Shown here: piece by piece, positions 20,822 through 32,126 of the stretch
Layout of the letters: each line of letters begins with the position of its first letter
Position numbering within the stretch: the stretch's first letter is position 1
Assembly (NCBI GenBank): GCA_022315425.1
Contig: JAIUPT010000021.1
Coordinates: forward strand, 620,001-684,000
Length of the DNA stretch: 64,000 nucleotides
Origin: Pseudevernia furfuracea
Taxonomy: Eukaryota > Ascomycota > Lecanoromycetes > Lecanorales > Parmeliaceae
Direction of reading: 5' to 3'
Notes under the pieces: generated by a model
Database searches by the model: none
What the model was told of the DNA's origin: nothing
What the model saw: the letters and a program-made list of their open reading frames with translations, nothing else
Program-made: the position numbers and the translations under genes

Positions 20822-22582
20822 TTCCTCGTCCGACGATCTTTTAGGCTCCTTGTACTGGCAATGGGCGGATTTATTGTTATTGTACAAGTATAAGAAGACG
20901 AGTGGAGGTAATGACTGAAAGATAAGTATGCAGCACACGCATTGAATGCAAGAACATTAGAGTATTTGGTTGTAACTGCAGACGCCCCACCAGCCGAAAG
21001 TTCATGTAGAGTAGTCCTTATCGATAAGACTAGCGTACTTACCACGGTACAAGCAGCCAAAAAATCTAAAAAGAGTCCTACTTAGCGTCCCCTCCTCTTG
21101 AGATGAACTTTCGACAAGTAAAATGCGCTTCTAGCTTAGCACTCACTCTGTCTTTGTGTATCAAGCTATATGTCTCAGTCTCCGCAAGGCTCTCTGCATA
21201 CTGCAGCGCCTTTCTTTTGACTTGGCCTACTAAACTCTTCCTACCTCGTTACTGAGCTCGTCTAGATCTAGTCTCCAAAGATGTCCACATGGAGGAAACT
21301 AAACCAATACGGCACCCTAAGAGTGCCCTTTACCTAGGCTTTCAAATTTGGCAGTGGTAATCGTAGCGGCCACCGTCCTTACACTGTACGCGATTTGCCT
21401 CATCCCCGATGTAGTTTGCAGTTGTTGCCGTTGTCCCGGACCCCATCGTTCCCCCAGAGCTCAGTTTGAAGACTCCATCCAATATTACCATACTTCTCAA
21501 TGGCTCAAACTCGTCGCAGCAGCAGGCGGACCATCGGCCAATTTTTGCACTGCGAGCGAGCTTGTAGGGGGCACCGTGGATTGAAACTTGGATGCAACCT
21601 TAAACTTTGCCTCTGCATTTTCCGGCGTTATACACTGACGGCGATACAGAGCTGGTTTGCCTCCCACATAAGTTCGTGTGAATGAGACCAAAACGTGTAT
21701 CAGCTCACACTTTCAGTGCATCGGGATTATACATCGTGACTCTAGAAATATCAAGAAGGGACATACGAACCTAGACAGTCTGATTGCAGGAATTTACAAT
21801 ACATAGGAACGGGCTACTCTATGTGTGTAGCACTATTAACAGCGCCTTCGGAGAAGCTTGATGGGGCTAGGTCTAGCATTCACGGGACGCTACTCGTGTT
21901 GTAGGGACCGTACCAAGCATCCAGAAAACGATGTTGTAATCATGATTGGGCGTGGGGGCTCCGTACGCAGGTCACATAGCCAATCGACCTCACCTTCGGT
22001 CTATTATCCGCAGGTAAAATGCCAAATGAATATGTAGTGGTTGTTTGACAAATCGCATGCCAGTTGCATAATTAGCCACATTGATCACGTGGCTTTCCCT
22101 CTGTTTCGTGCAAATCATCAGTCCAACTCTTGCTGTAAGTTGCTTTTTTTCTTTTTTTCTTTTTTTCTTGTTGGAGACACTAAAGATGCGATCGACTCTG
22201 CGAATAGACGATATATAAGAAATAGACCGGGCCGTGTAAAATTGACAAGATGGGGCAGAGCGAACAGTATCACCCGCTATACGGATACTTTCTAATTTAC
22301 GGCAAATGCTTTTTGTACTCTGTGGACTTGGGTGGCTGTGAAATTTGGCAGAGAAATGAATTGCCATTTGCCATGTCTTCGCAGCGCACTCCCTCTCGCA
22401 AAAGATGTCTCACAGTAATACTTTTGCTGATCAATTTTTGAGGTGTCCTAAGAAGACGAGTTGCGACTTTGGTACTCCGTAGATTTGTGATGTTCACATT
22501 GGATTGGTTCCTTACATTTTACAGTCTTTCAAATGATTTTATAATATATACATCAATAGTACTGTTTTCAGAACTTAACATA
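20822..22582. other. Intergenic, nothing recognised
   Basis: No secure gene. A pyrimidine tract of T-runs separated by single C lies near 22143-22169. Confidence 0.35.
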
Positions 22583-22727
22583 TCCGATGTGGTCTAGTGG
22601 TTAGGATATCCGCCTCTCATTACTGAGGGAACTTAGTGCGCGGATGGCCGGGGTTCGATGTATGTTTGCGCAAACGAAAATTAACGATGCGCCTGATGTT
22701 AACATCAAGCTAGTCCCCGCATCGGAA
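22583..22727 (+). tRNA. tRNA-Glu (CTC), doubly interrupted
   Basis: Acceptor TCCGATG (22583-22589) pairs fully with CATCGGA (22720-22726). The D-arm region GTGGTCTAGTGGTTAGGAT is typical of eukaryotic tRNA-Glu. The anticodon stem TCCGC/GCGGA flanks the loop CTCTCAC with anticodon CTC at 22616-22618. A 19-base intron (22620-22638) sits at the canonical site after position 37 and contains CTGAGG, which can pair with the anticodon. The T stem CGGGG/CCCCG is perfect, but its loop TTCGAT-T is split by 54 extra bases (22660-22713). Without both inserts the sequence folds as a normal tRNA-Glu. The T-loop insert also breaks the internal B-box promoter. It may be a functional gene with an unusual intron or a dead one. 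Confidence 0.85.
22660..22713 (+). other. GT-AG-like insertion in the tRNA T loop
   Basis: 54 bases between T-loop positions 59 and 60. It starts GTATGT, a perfect fungal spliceosomal donor, and ends CTAG, a good acceptor. CTGAT and TTAAC lie upstream of the end as possible branch sites. It also contains two perfect 12-base palindromes, GTTTGCGCAAAC (22664-22675) and GATGTTAACATC (22695-22706). No flanking duplication is evident. Confidence 0.75.
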
Positions 22728-22738
22728 GATTACCTCAA

Positions 22739-22744
22739 TTTTTT
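22739..22744 (+). terminator. RNA polymerase III terminator
   Basis: TTTTTT, 12 bases after the tRNA 3' end, as expected for a Pol III gene. Confidence 0.7.
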
Positions 22745-23270
22745 GGGTCTTTGAAAGTACATACTGCGTGCTTCATTTTTTGATTAAAAAGTCTTGTACT
22801 TCATTCCAGACGAAATGTTCGCCTCGGTTGAAAGCGGGTGTAGTGGGGGTGAGTCGTAAAGATAAGCATCATAGGCTGTCGGGCGTTCGCTCCAAAAACG
22901 ATGTACATGATACTTACATGTGACCAATCATTTTTGGGCTTTACGCGCGGAGTGTCATCTGGAAGTCCACGACCCCGCTCGCATCCCACCGCTCGCATCC
23001 CAGTAATCTTCTCCAACTCGTCTCATGCCTCACGCGATTTGAATACGATACCTTCGCAGAGACCTACTTGTGAGGCGAAAGACCTGCCTAGCCCTATGAG
23101 CTTCAATTGTTCTGATTCCCTCCTTTTGAGAAGACCGAGATAATCAAGCGCGCTTCTCCAGAGAGGGTACGCTTTACACTGACTCGGTGGCTCCTCTTGG
23201 TCAAACAAGAACCTATTTCCAGCTGTTTAGCCTCCTTGATGTCATAGAGCACACACTTTTCTCAGCTCTG
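22745..23270. other. Intergenic, tRNA to NLR
   Basis: Nothing recognised; it probably includes the NLR promoter. Confidence 0.35.
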
Positions 23271-26200
23271 ATGGCTTCGGCAAGCTCGAATTCGGGCATC
23301 ACAAGTGGGACAAGAGATAAGAATGGCCTGTGTCTGTTATCGCTAGGTCAGTGGTCTCGCTCTACTATACTCGATCACAGTGCTCCTTGATTTTAATATG
23401 AGACAGATGGCGGAGGTGTAAGGGGTCTCTCAACTCTTCTGATCTTGAAGCACATCATGCAAAAGATCAATGAGGAACGTCAGCCTAAAGGACTTTCGTA
23501 CGCAAGGCCATGCGACGTTTTTGACGTGATTGGTGGCACTTCGACTGGAGGGTGAGTACAGATATCAACATCGACGCGGTCTTACACTCATACCTCTAAT
23601 TTTAGTCTCATTGCAATAATGCTTGGTCGTCTGCAAATGGACATCCAGTCATGTATCGATGCTTACTCCGAGCTCTCTCGCCGTATCTTCTGCGACAGAG
23701 GCCTTCCTGTGGATTGGCGAGGTAAAGTCACAGGAAGATATAAAGCATCGGAGCTAGAAGACGCAGTCAGGACGATTATCAAAAATTCGGGTTCGTCAGA
23801 AAATGCGCCTTTGAATGATGGCAAGGATCGAGGCTGTCGAGTGTATGTCGTAGAGCCAAAGAACCTGGAGACCAAAGCTCATATATCGCAGTTTCGTGTG
23901 CGCAGTCAGAAAAGAGAACAAGGCTGTGGCCCGTATTCGCGCTTATCATTCTGGCACAGCAGTGGTCGAAGATCGCGCAACAATATGGCAAGCTGCACGG
24001 GCCACATCAGCGGCATCCGGGTTCTTCGATCCCATTTCCATTGGACAGCACGGTCAGGAGTACATAGATGCTGGGCTTGGCTGCAACAACCCTGTAGACG
24101 AGGTTTGGACGGAGGCTCAAGACATCTGGTCACCGGAAGGAGAGGACCTAGCTGCTCTTGTGAAATGTTTCATCTCGATTGGCACTGGCAACCCAGGGAC
24201 AAGCCCTATAGAAGATGGTGCACTCAAGATGTTTTCCAAGACCTTGAAGGAGATTGCTACCGAGACGGAGAAAACCGCAAATCTCTTTGCATGGAGAAAT
24301 CGAGGCCTTTTCTTTCAAGAGCGGTACTTTCGCTTTAATGTAGATCAAGGACTACAGAGTGTAGGTCTCGAAGAATACAAGAAAGAGAAAGAAATCGTGT
24401 CAGCGACGACTCATTATATGGAATCCCTGCAAATGCAAACACAGACACAAAAATGCTCACGAGTCATGAAAGATAAGGAATGTACGTTAGAAGATTTTTC
24501 TTGAATAGATACCTAGTTGTGCTAATGAAATCAAGCCTGGCAAGGCGACATCACGGAAATGAGAAGACTTATCTTGAGAGAACATCAGCAAGGAAGAGAA
24601 CATCAGCTAGGATACGAGCAGTTTCAATTGATGTTCTCTATCGCGGCCGCTCCTGTAATCGATTATTTCGTCGGTCGAGCCAGCAATCTTTCATCGATCG
24701 AATCAGTGCTTCTTCCTTTCACTGCTGCAGAGCGAAAGATTGTGGTTCTTCATGGACTGGGAGGAATTGGAAAATCCCAGCTGGCCATCGAATACGCAAA
24801 GAAGCATCGACTTGACTACACTGCCGTGCTCTGGCTCAACGCAAAAACGGAGGACACATTGAAACAGAGCTTTACCGCCAATGCCAGACGGTTGCCCGAG
24901 AAGATTCTCAGCCAAGAAGTCCTTTATGGGCCTCAGAATGAAGAGGCTCTCAGTATCATTCTACGCGAAACGAAGAAATGGTTAAGCCTTCCAGGGAACA
25001 ACCGGTGGTTACTGATATACGACAACGTCGACAATCCTAAGATTCCGGACAACAAGAGTGAAGATGCTTATGATGTTCGATCATACTTCCCCGAGGCTCA
25101 CCAAGGCTCGATCCTGGTGACAACACGCTGGAAAACCCTAAGAATAGGACGTCTATTAGAAGTCGCGAAGCTATCAAAGGACGAAGACAGCATCTCACTC
25201 CTTGAACAAATTTCAGACAGAGACATTAGGCAAGGTAAGTCTTGAAATCGTGAAGTCTTCAAACCCACGCTTAATTCGAGAATAGATCTCGGAATCAAGG
25301 ACTTAACAAAGAAACTTGACGGGTTGCCACTTGCCTTGGCGACTGCTGGCGGTTATCTAGGCCTGACCGGTATATCTGTATCAGAGTATCTTGACCTGTA
25401 CGAAACATCGTGGCTCGAGCTTCAGAAGACTAGCCCTGCGCCTCTTTCTTACGAGGATCAGACCATACACTCGACTTGGAACATTTCGTATATCCTTATA
25501 CGCAAAGAGAATGAGTCAGCAGCAAAGCTCCTTGAGCTCTGGGCGTACTTTGACAACCGAGATCTGTGGTATGGTCTGCTAAAGGCTGGAGAGATTGAGG
25601 CTCCCGGCTGGTTTCTTGATGTTATCAGCACAAAGTTGGCTTTCAATTCCGTAATCGGGAAATTGCAGAATCATGCTCTAATCGAGCGCTTGGCCGAATC
25701 TGACGGATATTCAATGCACCATTGCGTACATGCTTGGGTGAAGAACGTCTTATGCAAGACTGTTGAGGGTCAATACATGAGATTAGCTCTTACGTGCATT
25801 GGAGGAAGCGTTCCCGTCGAGCCAGAACCAGGCGATTGGATAATAGGTCAACGCCTGTTTCCACACTCTGAAAGATGCACGCAGCTACTGCGTGCATGGA
25901 ACGATGGGAGCAAAGGTTCCGAAGAAATAGAGGAATGCGCCATGTATTTTTTTGCCAATGTGGGCATTCTTTATAGTAATCAAGGCAAGCTGACGGAGGC
26001 CGAGTTGATGTATCAGCGAGCTTTGACTGGCTATGAAAAAGCCCTTGGACGAGATCACACATCTACATTAGACACGGTCAACAATTTAGGAATTCTTTAT
26101 CGTGATCAAGGCAAGCTGACGGAGGCTGAGTCGATGTATCAGCGAGCTTTGGCTGGCTATGAAAAAGCCCTTGGACGAGATCACACATCTACATTAGAAA

Positions 26201-27423
26201 CGGTCAACAATTTAGGAAATCTTTATCGTGATCAAGGCAAGCTGACGGAGGCCGAGTCGATGTATCAGCGAGCTTTGACTGGCTATGAAAAAGCCCTTGG
26301 ACGAGATCACACATCTACATTAAGGACGGTCAACAATTTAGGAAATCTCTATCGTGGTCAAGGCAAGCTGACGGAGGCCGAGTCGATATATCAGCGAGCT
26401 TTGGCTGGCTATGAAAAAGCCCTTGGACGAGATCACACATCTACATTAAGGACGGTCAACAATTTAGGGGCTCTTTATGATGATCAAGGCAAGCTGACGG
26501 AGGCCGAGTCGATGTATCAGCGAGCTTTGACTGGCTATGAAAAAGCCCTTGGACGAGATCACACATCTACATTAGACACGGTCAACAATTTAGGAACTCT
26601 TTATTGTGATCAAGGCAAGCTGACGGAGGCCGAGTCGATGTATCAGCGAGCTTTGACTGGCTATGAAAAAGCCCTTGGACGAGATCACGCATCTACATTA
26701 GAAACGGTCAACAATTTAGGGGTTCTTTATCGTGATCAAGGCAAGCTGACGGAGGCTGAGTCGATGTATCAGCGAGCTTTGACTGGCTATGAAAAAGCCC
26801 TTGGACGAGATCACACATCTACATTAGACACGGTCAACAATTTAGGAAATCTTTATCGTGATCAAGGCAAGCTGACGGAGGCTGAGTCGATGTATCAGCG
26901 AGCTTTGACTGGCTTTGAAAAAGCCCTTGGACGAGATCACACATCTACATTAGACACGGTTCACAATTTAGGGAATCTTTATGGTGATCAAGGCAAGCTG
27001 ACGGAGGCTGAGTCGATGTATCAGCGAGCTTTGACTGGCTTTGAAAAAGCCCTTGGACGAGATCACACATCTACATTAAGGACGGTCAATAATTTAGGAA
27101 CTCTTTTTCGTGATCAAGGCAAGCTGACGGAGGCTGAGTCGATGTATCAGCGAGCTTTGGCTGGCTATAGCAGAAATCCTCCGCCGAATGTCAAGTCACA
27201 GCTTCGCGTGTTCTACAATATGGGTTTGTTATCTCGAGAGTTGCAAAACTTCGAGAGAGCAAAAGGGTTCTTCGGCCAAGCTTATGAGGGCTATGAAAAG
27301 CTTCTGGGGTCTCAAGATGCTGATACGGTTGACGCTTTGGACCAGTTCAATATAGAGATTGAGCGAACCTCGCAAGGAGCTGAGACCTCAGATGGGCGGG
27401 GGGATTCTGTGGGAACAGAATGA
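23271..27423 (+). CDS. Patatin / NB-ARC / TPR receptor (fungal NLR)
   Basis: Six exons (23271-23346, 23407-23551, 23606-23842, 23892-24481, 24536-25234, 25286-27423) join in phase through five introns of 49-60 bases, giving 1294 residues. The patatin-like phospholipase domain has GGGVRG at 27-32, the GTSTG elbow with Ser71, and DAG with Asp212, so the Ser/Asp catalytic pair is intact. The NB-ARC region has P-loop GLGGIGKS at 423-430, Walker B LLIYDNVD at 508-515 and GLPLAL at 595-600. Ten 42-residue TPRs follow from about residue 803. This is the layout of Neurospora PLP-1, an NLR controlling germling cell death with SEC-9; orthology is not claimed, and no SEC-9-like gene is in the window. 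The gene looks intact. Confidence 0.92.
25950..27170 (+). repeat. Ten 126-bp near-identical TPR-coding repeats
   Basis: Ten consecutive 42-codon units share the core QGKLTEAE(S)MYQRAL and EKALGRDHTSTL with very little change in DNA. Differences cluster at the residue after STL (D/E/R), the residue after NLG (I/N/A/T/V), the residue after LY (S/R/D/C/G), and a T/A and Y/F pair near GYEKAL. Confidence 0.95.
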
Positions 27424-27793
27424 TCTTCTTCACTTGGCCGTGGCGACGGAGGGGTTAGATGGCTCTCATGCACACGAGAGGGATCATGGACATCCTTGAA
27501 GGAGCTTCGAGTAGGGGACATGTGGGAAGAGTGAGGAGGCCAAACATTGGTTAGACTAGGACTGCAATAGGTGCTCAGCTATCTGTATCCCGCGGTGCTC
27601 AATCTTGATGCCAAGGGAGTTCGAATTGCCTGGCCTGAAGCAGCTAGCTATTCCGCAAAACGCAAACACGGAAGCAGCTAGCCACTGATGAGAGATGAAT
27701 TGGCGTCGCATTAATTATAAACATCACCACGTGATTCTCACATTACCACGTCCTACTCCTTCCCACCATCCGTCCCTCCTCCCCAAACCCCCA
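27424..27793. other. Intergenic between convergent genes
   Basis: 370 bases between the 3' ends of the NLR and the secreted protein gene. Nothing recognised. Confidence 0.4.
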
Positions 27794-30233
27794 TCAGTAA
27801 GCATTGCCGTTCAACACCCCCACCCTCACATCATCCAAATAAATCAAATGCAACCCCCCCTGACTGCACCCAAACACAAACCCCAACACCCCACTCGCCC
27901 CAACCGGCGCCTGGAACTTCCACCCCGTCGGCGCCCACCCGCCAACCTGCCCCTTCGCCACCGTCATCGGAATGCTCACACTTCTTCCTGAAGCCAAAGT
28001 GTTCGGATAAGTGGCGTTGAGACTGCACGTGCCGCCGCCCATGTTGGCAAATGCGTAGTCGATGTTGACGGTATAGTTTGTCCCGGGGCAGATGGTGAGA
28101 GGTTGGGAGAGGGTGAGGGAGGTGGCTGTTGTGGAGCCCGAGGGGAGAAGGGAGGCGTAGAAGGCGGAGGTGTCGGATGCTGATGCGCTGGTGGTTTTTA
28201 GCGTGCTACCGGGGGATTGGAGGCCGTATGTTGTGGCGCCGAGGATGTTGGAGATAGACCAGGAGGGAAGGTTGGCTTTGAAAGTGGGGCACGCTAGGGC
28301 GGAGGTGGAGCAGATTGAGGATGCGGCTGTGGATGATGGCAATGTGGAGGATGAGGAGGTTGCAGTGGAAGATTTTGTGGTAAGAGATTGTGATGTGGAG
28401 GGTTTTACTGTTGAAGAAGAGATCGTTGTGGATGATACTACTGTCGATGATGCCGCTGTGGATAATGATGCTTTTATCGCTGAAGACGCAGTTGTAGACG
28501 ATGCCACTATAGATGCCGCTACCGTCGATGCTGTTGTTGTGGTCGAAGGCACGGTTGTGGAAGATACTGCTGTGGAGGATGCTATTGTGGAGGATGCTGT
28601 CGTAGAGTATGCTGCTGTCGATGATACGGCAGCGGATGATGCTACCGCTGACGGTGCTATCGACGATGGTGCTACCGACAGCGATGCTACCGACGATGAT
28701 GCTATTGAAGATGATGCCACAACGGCCGATATTGCTGTGGAGGATGCTGCGGAGGATGCTGCAGAAGATGCTGCGGAAGACGATGCGTTTGATGACCCCA
28801 ATGAGTTAGGTTGATCGCTATGGTTGAAATCTCATTAGTACTCGATATGTCAGACAGACATCAGACAATACAAATTTACCAACAGTGGAATTTATGACAA
28901 TATTTATCCAAATAGCACGAAGAGAAACGCACGCAGCATAGCCGAGAAATTCAAATGACAAGCCGTGCTTCCAGACCATCTGAACCAAAACAGAAATTGA
29001 AAGAAATCAGTCATCTTACACGAGCGAGTAACTGTAAGACCGTGACACAGTATACCGATCATCTCCGCGGTACTGTCCATAGTTCGTCCCATAAGACGCA
29101 TCCCATGTCTCATTGTACATCGAGCAATACAGCCCCTGCGGAATGCCATCCTCGGAGAGGACATACGCATTGAAGAAAATCTGTTTGCCATTAGCCTCAA
29201 GAAAGTTCAAACAAGTGAAAGCACTTACGCAGGCCATATAACTGCCATCCGCGGCTGGATTCTCGCTGTCGTACGTTGTTTGCACATTACACGCATCGGC
29301 GCATGTCTGGGGGTCATAGCCTTGGCTCTGGCTGAAGGGGAAGTATTGGTAGCCCATGTAGCTACCAGAAGAGGGCGGAGCGTTGATTGCACCGCCTAGT
29401 TCAGTTGGACCGTTGTAGCCACTACAAGCTGGAGGAGGGGCGTCTTTGTTGTAGGCTTGAGGGCAAAGTCAGCCGGTGCAATTGTGGAGGCGAACACTGA
29501 ATGGTGTAGGGAGATCGAAAACCACATACCATTAGAGCCAGCGATAACGACTTGGAATGAATCTTGATATTGCCCAAAATTCGTTGCTTCGTCCACCGAT
29601 AGGGGCGCGCCCCAGAGCGTACATTTGTAGTTAGTCGTGCTCGGTGGGTTTGGGCAATTTTCGGCGCTAGCGTTCAAACTCGGGTCTCGTTCAATATACA
29701 TATTGAAGGCTTGGCAGCCAGATGCTTGATCGCATTGCGAAGCGCATCCGAGGGAGTCGTAGCTGGTGAGGGTGTAGAGTCCCATGTAATCCGAAGCAGT
29801 CAAGGAAGCGTTCGAGTTAGTGAAAACAACCTCGTAACCGTCTGGGGTTGGTGCGGCTGTTGCCATTGCCTGGAAAGATTCAGTCTTGCTGGCTACGAGG
29901 AGATGGGGCTGGACGTACTGCAAACGTTGGAAATGATTCGAACGCGTCTACAGTGTCTGGGGAGGGCACAGGACCGGAACCTGTAGGGTAAGGCGAACAA
30001 TCGCCATCTCGCTTTTCCACTGTCAAGTCTCGCTTTGAAGATGATATGATGCTGGTTAGAGGGTTTATGGGCGCTGCAGGGACCGATGCTACAACGTCCG
30101 TGACAATGTCAATAGGCGCCGTCACGCGGACTGAGTCGGGATATTCTCCGATGGCAACGAGGTCAATCAATTGCGGTGAGGGAAGCGCAAAGGTAAGAGC
30201 CGTAAGAGCGGCGAGAACGAAAGGAGTGTACAT
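27794..30233 (-). CDS. Large secreted modular protein
   Basis: Five exons (30233-29919, 29869-29530, 29455-29229, 29180-29020, 28817-27794) join in phase to 688 residues. Residues 1-16 are a signal peptide (MYTPFVLAALTALTFA), and a KR site (EKRDGDC) follows. Two related Cys-rich modules come next: DYMGLYTL, CQAFNMYIERDPS, CTLWG in the first; YMGYQYF, CIFFNAYVLSEDG, YCSMYNETWDASY in the second. They resemble apple/PAN-like modules of fungal secreted proteins. Then about 160 Ser/Thr/Ala-rich residues form a stalk, and the C-terminal 170 residues look like a carbohydrate-binding sandwich (CPGTNYTVNIDY, GWKFQAPVGASG, IYLDDVRV). The last intron is long (202 bases). Without it the second half lacks a start, which is why I joined them; two genes remain possible. 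Confidence 0.7.
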
Positions 30234-31202
30234 AATGACAGTGGTTGGAAATGTCCAAGAAGGTTAACGAGTGAAATGATAGAACACGGCAAAAGAAGCT
30301 ACCCAGTCTGCCTTTGCACCAGAGTCTGGAGAAATGTCGAGGAAGAGACGCTTCTATAGCATTGTCTACCTCTGGTAGCATTTTGTACTCGCTGGTCTAC
30401 CGAGTCTATTGGCCAGCCACAATTCCTAACCTGAACAACGCGATCGAAAATTGTACTTGGAGAAAAGTTCAAAGTTCTTAGCGAGGACTTCCCATTATTA
30501 CCAGGCACGTTAAAGCCATTGGCCAGCCAGATTTCCGGTAAAACCTGATGACAAGAAGGGAAAGCACGTGCTGGCCAGCTAGCTGCATCCTGCAAGGCAC
30601 ATGAAAAGTAAACAGGCTAAAATCCATCTGCGCGCAAGAAACGGCAATACTTTCCTTGTGGTCTGACATAGTGTATGTTAATGCAATACAACTGGAGGCG
30701 TATTCTCTGGCCAAACCTGGATAGACGTTGACTAATAATATATTGAAGCTCAACTTTCTTGAGGCGACCCCTTTGACGTGCATGACTAGCGTGGCTTATT
30801 CAGGTTAGCCGAGATCATTTTGGGAAGGCGAATGCGGGGACGCCAAGCTAGTGCATCCATAAAGGGGAAATTTGAAAATACTGGATTTTTAGACGGTGAA
30901 GTGACCGGGTCGCTGGGAATCGAAGCTAGGAACACGATGTATGGAATATGGATCTCCGGAATCGATCAACTTTAAAACCGATCTGGCAATCATTGATCTG
31001 AACGATGATGCCAAGCGTTCAGGACCTTGCCTTCCCCTTTAGCGTCCGTCAAAACTCTTCAATGGCGTCATGAAAGACTTCAGGGAACAGTCCTCTATAG
31101 GAGGGGTATGTCGTAATGAGCTTGCGAATGATTGGCCCCGGAGCGAGGTACGAGTGTAGGGCTGGCTATAGACACCCCTAAGAAAGTCTGAATTACTGAG
31201 AC
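30234..31202. other. Intergenic, nothing recognised
   Basis: Short frames only; it includes the promoter of the secreted protein gene. Confidence 0.35.
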
Positions 31203-32126
31203 TATAACAGTCCATCGTCTTCTTGTGATCCACTCCTCGCTGAAACGGTATCAAGCAGCGTTGCGAAGGCATCTTTCACAGAATCTGGAGCGCTCTGTTC
31301 CGATCGCTCCTCGAAATACTCTCGAGCAGTCTTGTCTAGGGAGTCCTGCGCTTCCGGATCAACTCTAATCAGCCTAGCTTGACTGAGGATATCCATTGTC
31401 ATACTATCTCCATAATTGCTGCTAGGTGAAGGGTGTTCCGCTCTTTTTCCGCCTTGAGAGTACAGTCCGCATCATGCGAAAGCAGTTGTTGATGATGTCA
31501 TGTTGATTGCCAGTCACGGCAAATTGCAGCGCCGTCAAACCTGATCTATTAGCGGCAAGTTTGGGGTTTGCGCCGAGCCTGAGAAGCGTCTCCGAGGATT
31601 TAGGTTGATGGTCATAAGTGGAGCATATGAGCGGGGTATCGTCTGCGTCTGAGGCATTCGGGTCCCCGCGTGCACCATCGTTTCTTTCTTGTCGTGACGG
31701 CCATTCCTGGAGACGAAGTGGAGGTTTGTAGCGCCCACTTCCGTCTTTGACATAATATCCGCATCGTGGTCAAATAACAGTCTGAGACTTGGGAGGCTTC
31801 TGGCGGAATGCATTGGACTGAAGCCTCGGTTGTCGGATTTGTTGGCGTCTGCGCCATGTTCAACGAGAAGCTTCAACGAGTCGATGTCGTCTCTCGTGGC
31901 TATCCATGTTAAAAGCAGTGCGACCTTCGTTGTCCTGGACATTGAGCTCTGCGGTAGAACAGTCAAGGAGGGGTTCCAAAGGGACAGAGATGAGGCCGAG
32001 GACAGCTTTATGCAACGGGTTGAGTTGCAAGGTGCAAATGTAATCGATTGCGACCAAAGGAGACAGCAAAATCGCTGGCTTTATCAGGTGCAACCTCATT
32101 TGAAAGGATACGTTCCAAGGCAACAA
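31203..32126 (-). pseudogene. Broken ankyrin-repeat protein gene
   Basis: Ankyrin-type repeats are readable only by changing frame. They include LNPLHKAVLG with ELNVQDNEGRTA, then DSLKLLVEHGADANKSDNRG and SLRLLFDHDADIMSK. Next come ETLLRLGANPKLAANRSGLT and LQFAVTGNQHDI, and lastly NTLHLAA then MTMDILSQARLIRVD. Frame changes fall near 31940, 31680, 31470 and 31420, consistent with small deletions. The final piece runs to a stop at about 31203. Ankyrin repeats mediate protein contacts and are common in fungal NLR-like proteins, but no NACHT or NB-ARC part is seen here. The family is clear; which parent gene it came from is not. Confidence 0.7.

Noticed and set aside
28170..28814. Plus-strand frame of 214 codons rich in Asp, Val and Ala
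   Set aside because: Mirror of the Ser/Ala/Thr stalk of the secreted protein on the minus strand, caused by repeat-like codons.
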